64,000 bases of DNA from Mucilaginibacter ginsenosidivorans (GTDB lineage Bacteria > Bacteroidota > Bacteroidia > Sphingobacteriales > Sphingobacteriaceae): contig NZ_CP042436.1 in assembly GCF_007971025.1 (NCBI RefSeq), positions 930,001-994,000 of the forward strand, read 5' to 3'. The translations under genes were made by a program, and so were the position numbers. A model generated the notes under the pieces. It saw nothing but the letters and a program-made list of their open reading frames with translations, made no database searches and was not told where the DNA came from. Shown here in pieces: positions 9,140 to 17,865 of the stretch. Position 1 is the first letter of the stretch; each line of letters begins with the position of its first letter.

Positions 9140-9583
9140 CTAAGTGTTGAATTGTCTCAGGTGATGGTCTATATGCTTGTAGGCAAGCTGCCCTACCTGC
9201 TCTTTGGTCATTTTACCGAAAAAGGGATGCACGAAAGCATCATTTGAAAAATTTTCATACGCACTAAGCAGGTTTATCCATTTAGCTTTTTCAGACCGGT
9301 AATCGCCGTTCCCGCTAACCACAAAACCGGGAACCGTAGGGCTGTTCCGGCGCACCGGCTTATCATCTTTTAGCATATTCTTCAGTGCCATTTTCCCAAA
9401 TAGGCGACCCAGGAACATCTGCTTATATTGTTTTTCTCCAAATATCATCTCATCCCATAGCGTACAATGCTTCATCATTTGATAAAGATTCATTTTGCCC
9501 CATTGACGCGCGCTATTTTCATTGAGCCTATTGATGCGGCGAATTAGTTCGTTTCTTGTTGTTTTCTCGAATACGGTTTTCAT
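9140..9583 (-). CDS. DUF1569 (DinB-like) protein
   Basis: 147 aa from the ATG at 9583 (MKTVFEKTTRNELIRRI). The family layout is visible: NENSARQWGKMNLYQMMKHCTLWDEM early, and AYKHIDHHLRQF at the C-terminus, giving the three His of the DinB-like metal site (MKHC and HIDHH). It is a cytoplasmic helical-bundle protein of unknown function. It is the second DinB-type protein in this region. Confidence 0.8.
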   Translation of the reverse strand: MKTVFEKTTRNELIRRINRLNENSARQWGKMNLYQMMKHCTLWDEMIFGEKQYKQMFLGRLFGKMALKNMLKDDKPVRRNSPTVPGFVVSGNGDYRSEKAKWINLLSAYENFSNDAFVHPFFGKMTKEQVGQLAYKHIDHHLRQFNT

Positions 9584-9737
9584 ATTTAAAGATAGTGCCT
9601 GCAAACAAAACTAACATATTCATACCGGCAAAAAGAGACCGCATTATGACAACTTGCATGGCTGAATGCGCCAGTATTCCCGCTCTGATTATGCCAAACG
9701 TTTTTCGTTAATTTTGTTATCTCATAAAAGGTATTGT

Positions 9738-11243
9738 ATGCCACACGCCGCTCCCACTTACTGGCTCACCCGCTTTATGATCCTTCGCTTGCTGGGCATA
9801 GTGTATGCAGTTGCCTTTCTTGTTGCCATTAACCAGTTGGTTCCGCTGATAGGTTCCAATGGTCTGCTGCCAATTGGCAACTACTTCAAACAGGTCGGCG
9901 ATGCGCTCGGCTCAAATGGGGCTGGCTTTGTACGCCTCCCCTCTGTTTTTTGGCTCTGGCACTCTGATACAGCGCTACTGACGGTTGCTTGGACAGGCTT
10001 CGCAATTTCCCTCGTTGCTATTGCCGGCTATACCAATGCACCATTGATGGGACTGCTCTGGTTCCTGTATATGTCCATTGTTCACGCCGGGCAGGACTGG
10101 TATGGCTATGGCTGGGAGATACAATTGACCGAAACCGGATTCCTCGCTATTTTCCTTTGTCCGTTATTGGATATGCGTCCCTTTCCACGCCGTGCGCCGC
10201 CCTTTATTGTTATTGTGTTGTTCCGCTGGCTTATCCTTCGCATTATGCTCGGATCGGGACTTATTAAGTTCCGCGGCGATAAGGTTTGGCGCAATGGCAC
10301 CGCCCTTTACTATCACTTCGAAACACAACCCATACCCGGTCCGTTAAGCCGGTGGTTTCATTTCATGCCGCGTATCATGCTCAAAATGGGCGTCTGGTTC
10401 AATTGGCTGGCCGAACTGGTGGCGCCCTGGTTTATCTTTTGGCCCCGCATAGGGCGTCATATTGCTGGGGTTATTATTATGTTGCTGCAAGTCGTACTTA
10501 TTTTCAGCGGCAATTTGTCTTTTTTGAACTGGCTCACCATTGTGCCGGCGCTGGCTTGTTTTGATGACGGTTTTTGGTCGCTGATACTTCCCCGGCAGCT
10601 CGTCCGCAAGGCTGCTGTCGTTGCTGAAAGCGCTGAAGAATCCATTCCCATGCTCACTACATCATGGGTGGTCGCTGTTGTCATCGCGTTGCTAAGCATT
10701 GAGCCGGTGGCTAACTTGCTATCGCCCGGGCAGGTGATGAACACCTCGTTCGATCCGCTCGACCTGGTAAATACTTACGGCGCCTTCGGCAGTGTTGGGC
10801 AGCAGCGCCTGAACGTGGTTTTCGAAGGAACAGCCGACGATACTACAGGCAATAAGGCCAACTGGAAACCTTACGTCTATAAATTCCTGCCTGTATTGCT
10901 CAATAAAAGGCCTCCGCAAATAGCCCCCTACCAGCCGCACCTCGACTGGCAAATGTGGTTTGCCGCCATGTCGACTTCCGACCAATATCCATGGACCTAC
11001 AACCTGGCCTGGAAGCTGCTGCATAATGATCCCGGCGCCATAGGCCTGTTTGCCTCTAACCCGTTCCCCGGTAAACCGCCGCGTTGCATACGCGCGGTAT
11101 TGTACCGTTATAAATTTGCCAGGCCGGGCAACCCGCAGGGCCTTTACTGGGAGCGTGAGCAATTGGGCGAATGGCTGCCCATACTCTCAGCCAATAACAC
11201 GCAACTCATCAAATATCTGCGCTACCAGGGTTGGATAAAGTAA
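9738..11243 (+). CDS. Lipase maturation factor (LMF1/LMF2-like) family membrane protein
   Basis: 501 aa from the ATG at 9738 (MPHAAPTYWLTRFMILRLLG). About six to eight membrane segments fill the first 320 residues, with the family signature LGSGLIKFRGDKVWRNGTAL, then FETQPIPGPLSRW, and WFNWLAELVAPWF. A C-terminal soluble part contains QRLNVVFEGT and YQPHLDWQMWFAA, which matches the conserved LMF C-domain. Animal LMF1 helps fold lipases in the ER. The role of bacterial members is not established. No lipase is adjacent. Confidence 0.85.
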   Translation: MPHAAPTYWLTRFMILRLLGIVYAVAFLVAINQLVPLIGSNGLLPIGNYFKQVGDALGSNGAGFVRLPSVFWLWHSDTALLTVAWTGFAISLVAIAGYTNAPLMGLLWFLYMSIVHAGQDWYGYGWEIQLTETGFLAIFLCPLLDMRPFPRRAPPFIVIVLFRWLILRIMLGSGLIKFRGDKVWRNGTALYYHFETQPIPGPLSRWFHFMPRIMLKMGVWFNWLAELVAPWFIFWPRIGRHIAGVIIMLLQVVLIFSGNLSFLNWLTIVPALACFDDGFWSLILPRQLVRKAAVVAESAEESIPMLTTSWVVAVVIALLSIEPVANLLSPGQVMNTSFDPLDLVNTYGAFGSVGQQRLNVVFEGTADDTTGNKANWKPYVYKFLPVLLNKRPPQIAPYQPHLDWQMWFAAMSTSDQYPWTYNLAWKLLHNDPGAIGLFASNPFPGKPPRCIRAVLYRYKFARPGNPQGLYWEREQLGEWLPILSANNTQLIKYLRYQGWIK

Positions 11244-11425
11244 ATACACTAAGTGTTCACGCTAACGTCGCTTGCTAAACTTTAATTGCGGTTATTTATC
11301 TCATAACCAATTGTTTAAATTTTGTTGAAGTGGGAAAAGTACCCCGTTTTGCACATTTTCGTGAACATGATTTATTACGGATCTGAAATGTGAAAATACT
11401 TTGTTAGACGAATTTCTGTACCCCG

Positions 11426-12502
11426 CTAAGGCCTCGTCGCCCATGCCAAACCATCGGCTCCTTTTATCGCAATATGCCCGCTTATGGTTAAGGTCTTCAG
11501 ATCAACAACGGCCACATAATTATCGCCTGTGCAACCGATAAAAGCGCGCGAACCGTCATCATCCACCAAAATACCAGCGGCACCATGACCAGTGCTTACT
11601 TGCTTAATTTGCTTGCGCGTCGCGGCATCGAAAATGAACAGATCGCCGGCGCGCAGGCTGCTTATCAGTACAAGCTTGCCATCTGGTGTGAAAGCAAGAC
11701 GGTTGGCGCCTTGTACCTTTGCGTCAATACTGGTTGTTACTTTTTCGGTAGCAAGATCGATCACTGTAACTATCCCATCCCCGGCCCCTGCGGTCCACAA
11801 CTCCTTGCCGTCCGGTGAAACATCAAACCCTTCCGAACCTTTGCCTACAGGAATCACGGTTTGTACCCATTCTTCGCGTGCTGGTGGCGGCCCGCCCGCG
11901 GAACCATTCGGCGGCGGTGGCCCGTTTTGAAAGCCACGTGGTTTCATCAAACTATCTGTCAAAATGCTTACCGTTGCCGACGATACATTGGTGGTGTATA
12001 CCTTTTTCCCATTGCCGGTAACGTATATCATGTGCGTGCGGTCCTGCCCGGTTCCCATGCACCAGTCAAATTTGCCAGTCGCCGGGTCATACCGGACAAC
12101 GGTTTTGGTGCCTTCGGCAGTAAACCAAAGCTTACCGTCGGCAAACGTTACCCCATGCGGGCCCATAAAAGGTTTGGTATCAATGCTGGGTAAAGCCTTT
12201 TGACCGGCAAGATCGACCACACTCAATTCGTGCAGGCTGCCGCCACCGTAAATAGTAACATAAGCTGTTTTGCCATCGGCCGAAGCAATTACCTCATGCG
12301 GATCGGGGCCGACGGGCACCCGCGCCAAAATTTTCAGCGATGCCGGATCGATAATGGCCAGCGTGTGATCAACTTTTGAAAGCGCAAGCAACGCACGTTT
12401 GGGCGTTGGCTGGGCGGTGCATTGGGTTGCTGTTAATGCAATCAGTATCCATATAGTGGCAACGGTTGTTTTAAAAAAGCGATGGCAGGGTGGTGTTCTC
12501 AT
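11426..12502 (-). CDS. YVTN-type seven-bladed beta-propeller protein, secreted
   Basis: 358 aa. The ATG at 12502 starts a signal peptide (MRTPPCHRFFK ... ATQCTAQ); the in-frame TTG at 12511 is less likely. CTAQ could make it a lipoprotein. Repeats of the type VDL..K....I....GPHGV.F.DGK.W.T..G fit YVTN/NHL-like surface propellers (LLALSKVDHTLAIIDPAS, SEGFDVSPDGKELWTAG, NRLAFTPDGKLVLISS, YVAVVDLKT). A Pro/Gly-rich loop with two PPP runs (NGPPPPNGSAGGPPPAREEW, about residue 192-211) interrupts the middle blade. Function unknown; such propellers often bind other proteins or metals. Confidence 0.75.
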   Translation of the reverse strand: MRTPPCHRFFKTTVATIWILIALTATQCTAQPTPKRALLALSKVDHTLAIIDPASLKILARVPVGPDPHEVIASADGKTAYVTIYGGGSLHELSVVDLAGQKALPSIDTKPFMGPHGVTFADGKLWFTAEGTKTVVRYDPATGKFDWCMGTGQDRTHMIYVTGNGKKVYTTNVSSATVSILTDSLMKPRGFQNGPPPPNGSAGGPPPAREEWVQTVIPVGKGSEGFDVSPDGKELWTAGAGDGIVTVIDLATEKVTTSIDAKVQGANRLAFTPDGKLVLISSLRAGDLFIFDAATRKQIKQVSTGHGAAGILVDDDGSRAFIGCTGDNYVAVVDLKTLTISGHIAIKGADGLAWATRP

Positions 12503-12838
12503 GTTATTCAAGGATTGAAGAGATAAATAAATTGTTACTTAGCTGGGGGCATGCTCTGTACCGGTCAACAGGTAAGCGCTATATCTTAAACAAATTTAAC
12601 TAATCTTTCGCCGCACAGGTCAATATATCGACAGCAGCCCCGGGTTTACCGACCAGCAATTGTTTTTAGCCGATAAATACGTTTAAAACAAGCTATAATC
12701 AATTAATTACCATTTATTGACTAGAAGGCTCCATTCGTCTATACCCGTGGCATGGCGGTCTATTTCGTTTTGCGGAGTGTTAGATAAGCCGTTGCTTTGG
12801 ACATTGAAAACAACAAACAACTCAAAAATATTAAGACA
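12503..12838. other. Divergent intergenic region, 336 bp
   Basis: The region lies between the divergent propeller and DUF2807 genes. I see no ORF with coding character and no RNA gene. It holds the candidate promoter at 12769-12799 for the rightward gene. A TTGACT-17 bp-TATACC sequence (from 12719) resembles an E. coli promoter but is unlikely to matter in this phylum. Confidence 0.6.
12769..12799 (+). promoter_or_regulatory. Candidate Bacteroidota promoter of the DUF2807 gene
   Basis: TTTG (12769-12772), then exactly 19 bp, then TTGCTTTG (12792-12799), which fits TAnnTTTG at seven of eight positions. The predicted start would be near 12806, about 33 bp before the ATG at 12839. Confidence 0.45.
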
Positions 12839-13447
12839 ATGAAAAAGACAATCTTAACCGCCGCAATCGCCCTCACAACAGTATTCGGCATCAGCCTTTC
12901 CGCCAGAGCAGTAACAGGCAGCAAAACGGAGATCAGCACTACGCTAACCGAAGTTAGTAACATCAACCAAATAGAAGTGCGCGGCAATGTTCAGCTTTAT
13001 CTTACCACCGGCAACCAGGACAAGGTAACCGTGTACAATAACTATTATGCCGATAACGCCCTGGTGCAGCAGCAAAACGGTGCATTGCGCATCACCTCGT
13101 ACGCAGCCGATAAACTTGTGGTTTGGGTAACCGTTAACGACCTTTCCAAACTGTCGGCCTTCGATGGTGCACAGGTTAAGTCGTTCGGTAAGTTCTCGGC
13201 GCTTGATCTGACGATAGATCTGCACAACAACGCTTTTGCTCAACTGGATATGGAAGCCTATAATACATCCGTTACTTTAACCGGCCATGCCGGCGCAAAC
13301 CTTAGCGGTTCGGCGCAAAGCAGCATCTTACGGTTCGACCACTCTTCGTATCTGAACACTACGGCCTTTATCGCCGAAAGCGTAACCGAAAAAGTACAGC
13401 CACCCCCGTTCAGGCATTTTCATCACTATGATTTTGCATCGCTTTGA
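12839..13447 (+). CDS. DUF2807 (GIN-domain-like) secreted protein
   Basis: 202 aa from the ATG at 12839, with a signal peptide cleaved after about SLSARA. The motif VSNINQIEVRGNVQLYLTTGNQDKVTVYNN is the start of the DUF2807 'head GIN' domain, followed by short beta-helix-like repeats (LRITSYAADKLVVWVTVNDLSKLSAF, SVTLTGHAGANLSGSAQSS). The C-terminus ends in an unusual PPPFRHFHHYDF tail rich in His and Pro. The domain is common in Bacteroidota envelope proteins, with no settled role; adhesin-like function has been proposed for the family. A terminator follows. Confidence 0.8.
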   Translation: MKKTILTAAIALTTVFGISLSARAVTGSKTEISTTLTEVSNINQIEVRGNVQLYLTTGNQDKVTVYNNYYADNALVQQQNGALRITSYAADKLVVWVTVNDLSKLSAFDGAQVKSFGKFSALDLTIDLHNNAFAQLDMEAYNTSVTLTGHAGANLSGSAQSSILRFDHSSYLNTTAFIAESVTEKVQPPPFRHFHHYDFASL

Positions 13448-13487
13448 TCTCTCATTTACTCATCATACCCCTACGCTATAATACAAT

Positions 13488-13521
13488 GGGCCGAAGTACA
13501 AAACTCCGGCCCGTTTTTTTG
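13488..13521 (+). terminator. Rho-independent terminator after the DUF2807 gene
   Basis: GGGCCGAAGT (13488-13497) pairs with ACTCCGGCCC (13503-13512) with one G-U-type mismatch and is followed by a G and a run of Ts to about 13521. Confidence 0.85.
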
Positions 13522-13553
13522 TTTGGATAAAAGATAAGAGAGCAATTTATACT

Positions 13554-14003
13554 TTAATTTTCAAACCGACCTGTCTTACTGATCGGTATAACCTTAAAAA
13601 TAACCAGTTCGAGGCGGGTAGCAATATCGTCCTCTTTTTCGGCAATGCCGTGTGACGGATGGTCCTTCGGATTGTCGGCGAACGGCATAATGCGATGGAT
13701 GAGCCCCTGCATGGCTCTTTCTTTTTCGGCCATATCGGTTATCTCTTCAAACTTGCCCAGCACAATCACGCTTTGCCACTTAAATACGCTTTTAATATCA
13801 TCAACCAAGAAGCATACTTTTGGGTTTTTGCGCATGATCTCGATTTTCTTCCCTATAGCAGAATGGAAGAAAATATGGGTGCCGTTATAGAAATAATTGA
13901 TCGGGACGATATACGGGACACCATCGGCCTGGCAAGCTATCCTGCCGATAACCTGTTGCTTCAACAGGGTTTCCATTTGTAGTTCGCTCAGTTCGCCTAA
14001 CAT
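13554..14003 (-). CDS. PNPOx-like flavin-binding protein
   Basis: 149 aa from the ATG at 14003 (MLGELSELQMETLLKQQ); the longer open frame upstream has no coding look. The split-barrel pattern is clear: QVIGRIACQADGVPYIVPINYFYNGTHIFFHSAIGKKIEIMRKNPKVCFLVDD, WQSVIVLGKFEEI, and a C-terminal LVIFKVIPISKTGR. It belongs to the FMN-binding pyridoxamine-phosphate-oxidase-like class that includes NimA-type nitroreductases. The exact activity is not visible. It is transcribed on its own strand block after the small secreted protein, from which a terminator separates it. Confidence 0.82.
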   Translation of the reverse strand: MLGELSELQMETLLKQQVIGRIACQADGVPYIVPINYFYNGTHIFFHSAIGKKIEIMRKNPKVCFLVDDIKSVFKWQSVIVLGKFEEITDMAEKERAMQGLIHRIMPFADNPKDHPSHGIAEKEDDIATRLELVIFKVIPISKTGRFEN

Positions 14004-14114
14004 GTTCTGAAAATTTAATTTTAAAGTTTCGTGCCTTTTATCGTAAAGATGCGCGTTTTTGAAAACAGTTAAAATGACACAAGTCATGTTAAAATGTGAA
14101 GACGGGCACGCCAG

Positions 14115-14146
14115 CAAAAAGCCCCGGGCACCTTTCGGGCCGGGGC
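14115..14146 (-). terminator. Rho-independent terminator of the small secreted protein gene
   Basis: Read on the minus strand, GCCCCGGCCC pairs with the complementary GGTGCCCGGGGC arm across a GAAA-type loop and is followed by TTTTTG (14116-14120 on plus is AAAAA). Confidence 0.8.
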
Positions 14147-14168
14147 TGCGTATTCTAACCGTGGGCCG

Positions 14169-14543
14169 TTACGGTTTGATGCGATCGGCAACTGCATCGA
14201 ACATACCCATCAGGCTGCCGGTGGCGTGGTCGTCGTCTTTTTTGTTCAACACCAGGTTCACATCGTAACCCTGCGCCGTAAAATAAAGCGTTACTTTATC
14301 GTTTTCCTGCTCGATATTGGTCAGCGGCGTTTCGGTATTGGATGTTGTGTCGATCATCACACCTTTCAAATGCCCTACTGAATCGACAATATTAAACTTT
14401 AAACGCGCATCGCCCTGCGGAAGGCCCTTTAACAAGACGCTCCATTTCCCGATAAAATAATTAGGCGCCGCCTGGGCATTTGCTTTTACCGCCCCCGCTA
14501 CCAGCGCCAGGGCAATAAGGTTACAGAATAGTACTTTTTTCAT
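14169..14543 (-). CDS. Small secreted hypothetical protein
   Basis: 124 aa with a clean signal peptide (MKKVLFCNLIALALVAGAVKANAQA). The mature part begins NYFIGKWSVLLKGLPQGDARLKF and has alternating beta strands (GHLKGVMIDTTSN, KVTLYFTAQGYDVNLVL, ATGSLMGMFD), which suggests a small lipocalin-like or calycin-like barrel. I do not recognise a named family. It sits 52 bp downstream of the GH3 gene's stop in the same direction, with its own start region, so it may be read from the GH3 transcript. Confidence 0.65.
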   Translation of the reverse strand: MKKVLFCNLIALALVAGAVKANAQAAPNYFIGKWSVLLKGLPQGDARLKFNIVDSVGHLKGVMIDTTSNTETPLTNIEQENDKVTLYFTAQGYDVNLVLNKKDDDHATGSLMGMFDAVADRIKP

Positions 14544-14595
14544 GTTTAAATTTTTGTTTGGATTTCTAAATCGGGTTTAATATTTGCAGATCAGT

Positions 14596-16542
14596 TTAAT
14601 AGCTTAGGCCGGCACCGAATTTGTACAGCGGGTCCTTTGAATCGTAGGGCATATCTTCCTTTTGGTTGCGCACCGCTTCCATTGACGATGGCAGCTCGAT
14701 AGGGAGGTGACCCTGCGGCTTGTATTTACCAAAAACAACTTCCAGCAGCGCCGCGTCGCTCGATCCGAAACTGGCGAACAACGCTTTGGCATTCGCGCTT
14801 ATCTCGGGTATCACCGCCGGGCGGTCAATGTAGATATCGACTACGGTAGGAACCGTTTTCTCGAGATCGAGGATATCCTGCAATTGCTTGCCTTTAAAAT
14901 CAAGATCACCCCAGTGGAACATCTGTGCAATAAAATTGCCTTTGGCTTCCGGGATCGGATAATTTGGTGTTTGCAGCCTGATGATGGCAATGTCGGCTCC
15001 TTTCGGATCGGTTACTACGGTGCCGTATTGCGCCGCCAGTCTGGCATCGACATTTTTAACATAGATCTTCAGCTTGTTTGGTGCCAGGGGTAAGGTATGA
15101 GCGTCGTTTTTTAACAGGGTTAACGACCGGCGCATAGCGTCCTGCCCTGCAGCCATAAAGTCGGCGCTTCCGACTATCTCAGCTGCCTTTTTCTCATCGA
15201 CAAAAGGGTTGTCAAACAGGCCGAGCTGAAATTTGAGGCGCAGCAGCCGTACGATAGATTCATCGATACGTTTCTCGCCCACTTTGCCTTCCTTCACAAG
15301 TTTTACAATCACGTCGGGCAGGTTCTCGCCGCCAAACTGATCTACGCCGGCATCGATGATCCTTTGCACACGTTCCTCGGTATTCAGGTTTTCGACACCC
15401 CAGGCCCTTGCCGGGAAATTTACCGGACCGATCTTAGAATCTGTCACCAGGCCCCAGTCGGTACAAACAACGCCTTCGTAATGATATTTTTTGCGGAGCA
15501 GTTCGGTTATAATGGCTTTATTGTACGAAAAACCCACTTCGGGTATATCTTTTTGCCCCATCGGAACGCCGTAATAGGGCATTATAGCGGCGGTACCGGT
15601 TTTAAAGGCAGCTTCGAAGGGGATAAGATGGTATTTGAAATTGTTACCCGGGTAAACCTCGCCTTTCTGAAAATTGAAGTGCGGGTCGAGACCATCTTTC
15701 TGCGGACCGCCACCCGGGAAGTGCTTGGTCATCATGGCAACGCTGTTTGGCCCAAGCTTTTCGCCCTGGTAACCTTTGATGTATGCAGTGGCCATGCGTG
15801 ATGAAAGCGCGGCATCTTCTCCAAAGGTACCGGCTATGCGTGGCCAGCGTGGCTCGGTTGCCAAATCCACCTGCGGATGCAGGCCCTGGCGTATGCCGGT
15901 GGCCAGGTATTCCTGCCGCGAAATGTTGGCGAATTTTTCGGTCAGCTTATCATCGCCGGCAGCAGCCAAACCAAGTGGGTCGGGCCACATCGAAAACGTC
16001 TTAGCCGACATGGCGAATATCCCTGCACCACCCTGGTTACGCGGATCGGATGCGATGGTAAGCGGGATACCCAAACGGGTTTTTTCCTGGTACTGCTGTA
16101 TGCGGTTGTACCACATGGCCAAAGTATCGGGCGCAGGAACCACAAACAGGTTAAAATGTGTTATATGATGCTTGTCAATCTCGTTGACACCAACGGGCGA
16201 TAAGCTTGCCAGCAAGCCCGAGGCCGGCTTGTCTTCGATGGTGCCATCGGCATTAACACGTATTGGCGAGTAAAACATCATACCGGCTTTTTCTTCCAGT
16301 GTCATTTGCTTTAACAAGTCCTGTACCCGCTTTTCAACCGGCTGTTTCGGATCCTCGTAAATGTCCATTTTGCCATTCTTGTTCAGGTCGCGGTAAGCGA
16401 CATCACCCTGCATCCTGACCAGGCTGGATTTTGCGTTAACTTCCGGAGGCAAACCGTTGCCGACCCGGTTTTTTGTAAAAGCAAGTACCGCCAGCAACGC
16501 ACCGGCGCCGGCCGCGGAAATAAGTAAAGTATTGATCTTCAT
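14596..16542 (-). CDS. GH3-family beta-glucosidase-like enzyme
   Basis: 648 aa, exported (N-terminal membrane-spanning signal, no lipobox). An acidic loop DLNKNGKMDIYED (residues 52-64) looks like an EF-hand-type calcium site. The GH3 N-terminal barrel follows with LTIASDPRNQ, TKHFPGGGPQ and GVVCTDWG, where D362 is the expected nucleophile. The C-terminal alpha/beta sandwich runs from about 470 (LTLLKNDAHTLPL) and ends in the family motif PLYKFGAGLSY, without the fibronectin-III domain of longer relatives. Substrate is a beta-glucoside or beta-xyloside; it cannot be fixed further. It is divergent from a Nudix-type regulator that probably controls it. Confidence 0.88.
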   Translation of the reverse strand: MKINTLLISAAGAGALLAVLAFTKNRVGNGLPPEVNAKSSLVRMQGDVAYRDLNKNGKMDIYEDPKQPVEKRVQDLLKQMTLEEKAGMMFYSPIRVNADGTIEDKPASGLLASLSPVGVNEIDKHHITHFNLFVVPAPDTLAMWYNRIQQYQEKTRLGIPLTIASDPRNQGGAGIFAMSAKTFSMWPDPLGLAAAGDDKLTEKFANISRQEYLATGIRQGLHPQVDLATEPRWPRIAGTFGEDAALSSRMATAYIKGYQGEKLGPNSVAMMTKHFPGGGPQKDGLDPHFNFQKGEVYPGNNFKYHLIPFEAAFKTGTAAIMPYYGVPMGQKDIPEVGFSYNKAIITELLRKKYHYEGVVCTDWGLVTDSKIGPVNFPARAWGVENLNTEERVQRIIDAGVDQFGGENLPDVIVKLVKEGKVGEKRIDESIVRLLRLKFQLGLFDNPFVDEKKAAEIVGSADFMAAGQDAMRRSLTLLKNDAHTLPLAPNKLKIYVKNVDARLAAQYGTVVTDPKGADIAIIRLQTPNYPIPEAKGNFIAQMFHWGDLDFKGKQLQDILDLEKTVPTVVDIYIDRPAVIPEISANAKALFASFGSSDAALLEVVFGKYKPQGHLPIELPSSMEAVRNQKEDMPYDSKDPLYKFGAGLSY

Positions 16543-16621
16543 GCAGAAATAGTTTGGTTAATTGGTTCAAAAGAAGTGGGAATTACTTTTTGAAGCCGCC
16601 ACCCTTTCATTTGTTAAAAAC

Positions 16622-16674
16622 TAATAAATGAAGGTATGTAATTTTATTTATACATTTATTAAAATTTAATAAAT
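16622..16674. promoter_or_regulatory. AT-rich inverted repeat, candidate operator of the Nudix-type regulator
   Basis: TAATAAATG (16622-16630) is repeated in inverted form as CATTTATTA (16653-16661), and TAATAAAT recurs at 16667-16674. The array lies in the 154-bp gap between the divergent GH3 and regulator genes, next to the regulator's start, which is where an autoregulated sugar regulator would bind. Confidence 0.45.
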
Positions 16675-16696
16675 AATTTTTTTCTTAGCGCCGGAG

Positions 16697-17473
16697 ATGG
16701 AAACCTTAAAGGAAATTCAGGATTTTTTTCATAATGGCTATGTCGATTACCGACCGAACCTGACCGTGGATTGCGCCATTTTTGGTTATCACGGCGGCGA
16801 ATTGCAATTGCTGTTGGTAAAAAATAAGGTATTTACCAAGTGGTGCCTGCCGGGCGGCTATGTACGGAAAGACGAGAACCTTGACAGGGCGGCGGCAAGG
16901 ATAACAGCCGAACGGGCTGGCCTCGAAAATCTTTTCCTGAAACAATTCAAAACTTTTGGCGAGCCCGGCAGAAACAGCCCGCGGTCGGTTGACGGCGACA
17001 AACTTTTAGAACTTACCGGCATCAGGATCAGTGAAGAAAGCTGGCTGACCGGGGAAACGGCGTCTGTGGGTTTTTATTCGATAACAGACATGGTGAACGC
17101 CAACCCCAAAGCTGATTTTCTGTCCAGCGAATGCCGCTGGTTTTCCATAGATCAATTGCCACCACTGGGCTTCGACCATGACGAAATGGTACGCGAAGCA
17201 CTATTTACCATGCGGATGCACCTGTATCACTTCCCGATCGGCAAAAACCTCCTGCCAGCGAAATTTACACTGAAGGAGATCAGGCAATTTTATGAGGTCA
17301 TGTCGGGCAAGCAACTCAATGCTTCCAACTTCCCTAACAAACTAATATCGCTCGGATTGATCGTCAAACTTGACGAAAAACGGAATATCGGCGCCCACCG
17401 TTCGCCTACCTATTACAAATTTGATGACGAGGTGTACGAAGGTGCACTAAGCGAGGGGCTGGTGTTAGTTTAG
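16697..17473 (+). CDS. Nudix-type transcriptional regulator (NrtR/AraR-like) with degenerate Nudix box
   Basis: 258 aa. The N-terminal Nudix fold starts at PNLTVDCAIFGYHGGELQLLLVKN. Its Nudix box (residues 54-76) keeps G54, E60, R68, E72 and G75, but the two Glu needed for metal-dependent hydrolysis are replaced by Ile69 and Arg73. That fits a sensor that binds a sugar or nucleotide ligand without cleaving it. The C-terminal part (about 175-258: KFTLKEIRQFYEVMSGKQLNASNFPNKLISLGLIVKL) is a winged-helix DNA-binding domain. This architecture is known from NrtR and from the Bacteroides arabinose regulator AraR. Divergence from the GH3 gene suggests it controls sugar use. Confidence 0.85.
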   Translation: METLKEIQDFFHNGYVDYRPNLTVDCAIFGYHGGELQLLLVKNKVFTKWCLPGGYVRKDENLDRAAARITAERAGLENLFLKQFKTFGEPGRNSPRSVDGDKLLELTGIRISEESWLTGETASVGFYSITDMVNANPKADFLSSECRWFSIDQLPPLGFDHDEMVREALFTMRMHLYHFPIGKNLLPAKFTLKEIRQFYEVMSGKQLNASNFPNKLISLGLIVKLDEKRNIGAHRSPTYYKFDDEVYEGALSEGLVLV

Positions 17474-17496
17474 CATGAATACCGGTAATTAAATAA

Positions 17497-17865
17497 CTAC
17501 GCGACTGCACGGGTATATTTGTTTACTTTTTCGATGATATGATCGAGATCGAATGGTTTTCTGATAAAGTCATCGGCACCGCATATTTCCTTTGCCTGTT
17601 CGATATCATGGCTCGCCGAAATGAAGATAACCGGGATGTGTTTCAGATCATCCTGTTGTTTTATGTAGCGGCACATGTCTTTGCCATTTTCGCCATCGAG
17701 TTTTATGTCAAGCATCACCAGGTCGGCCTCGTTGTTATGCAGCTTTTCGCGTACGTGGCCGGTATCGCCCAAGCTGATCACATTCAACCCCTGCTCTTCC
17801 ATGATCATGCTGATCATCTCGCCGATGATCGGGTCATCTTCAACTATTAATACTGTGCTTTTCAT
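17497..17865 (-). CDS. Single-domain response regulator (CheY-like receiver)
   Basis: 122 aa, receiver only: acidic pair D10/D11, phospho-acceptor D53 (LVMLDIKLDGENG), the FISAS Ser/Thr and the Lys of FIRKPF are all in place. No output domain follows. It is convergent with the Nudix-type regulator (23-bp gap) and divergent from the PAS histidine kinase 378 bp away, a likely but unproven partner. Confidence 0.88.
   Translation of the reverse strand: MKSTVLIVEDDPIIGEMISMIMEEQGLNVISLGDTGHVREKLHNNEADLVMLDIKLDGENGKDMCRYIKQQDDLKHIPVIFISASHDIEQAKEICGADDFIRKPFDLDHIIEKVNKYTRAVA

Noticed and set aside
12719..12749. E. coli-type promoter TTGACT-17-TATACC
   Set aside because: The phylum uses a different consensus (TTTG/TAnnTTTG), and a better match is closer to the gene.
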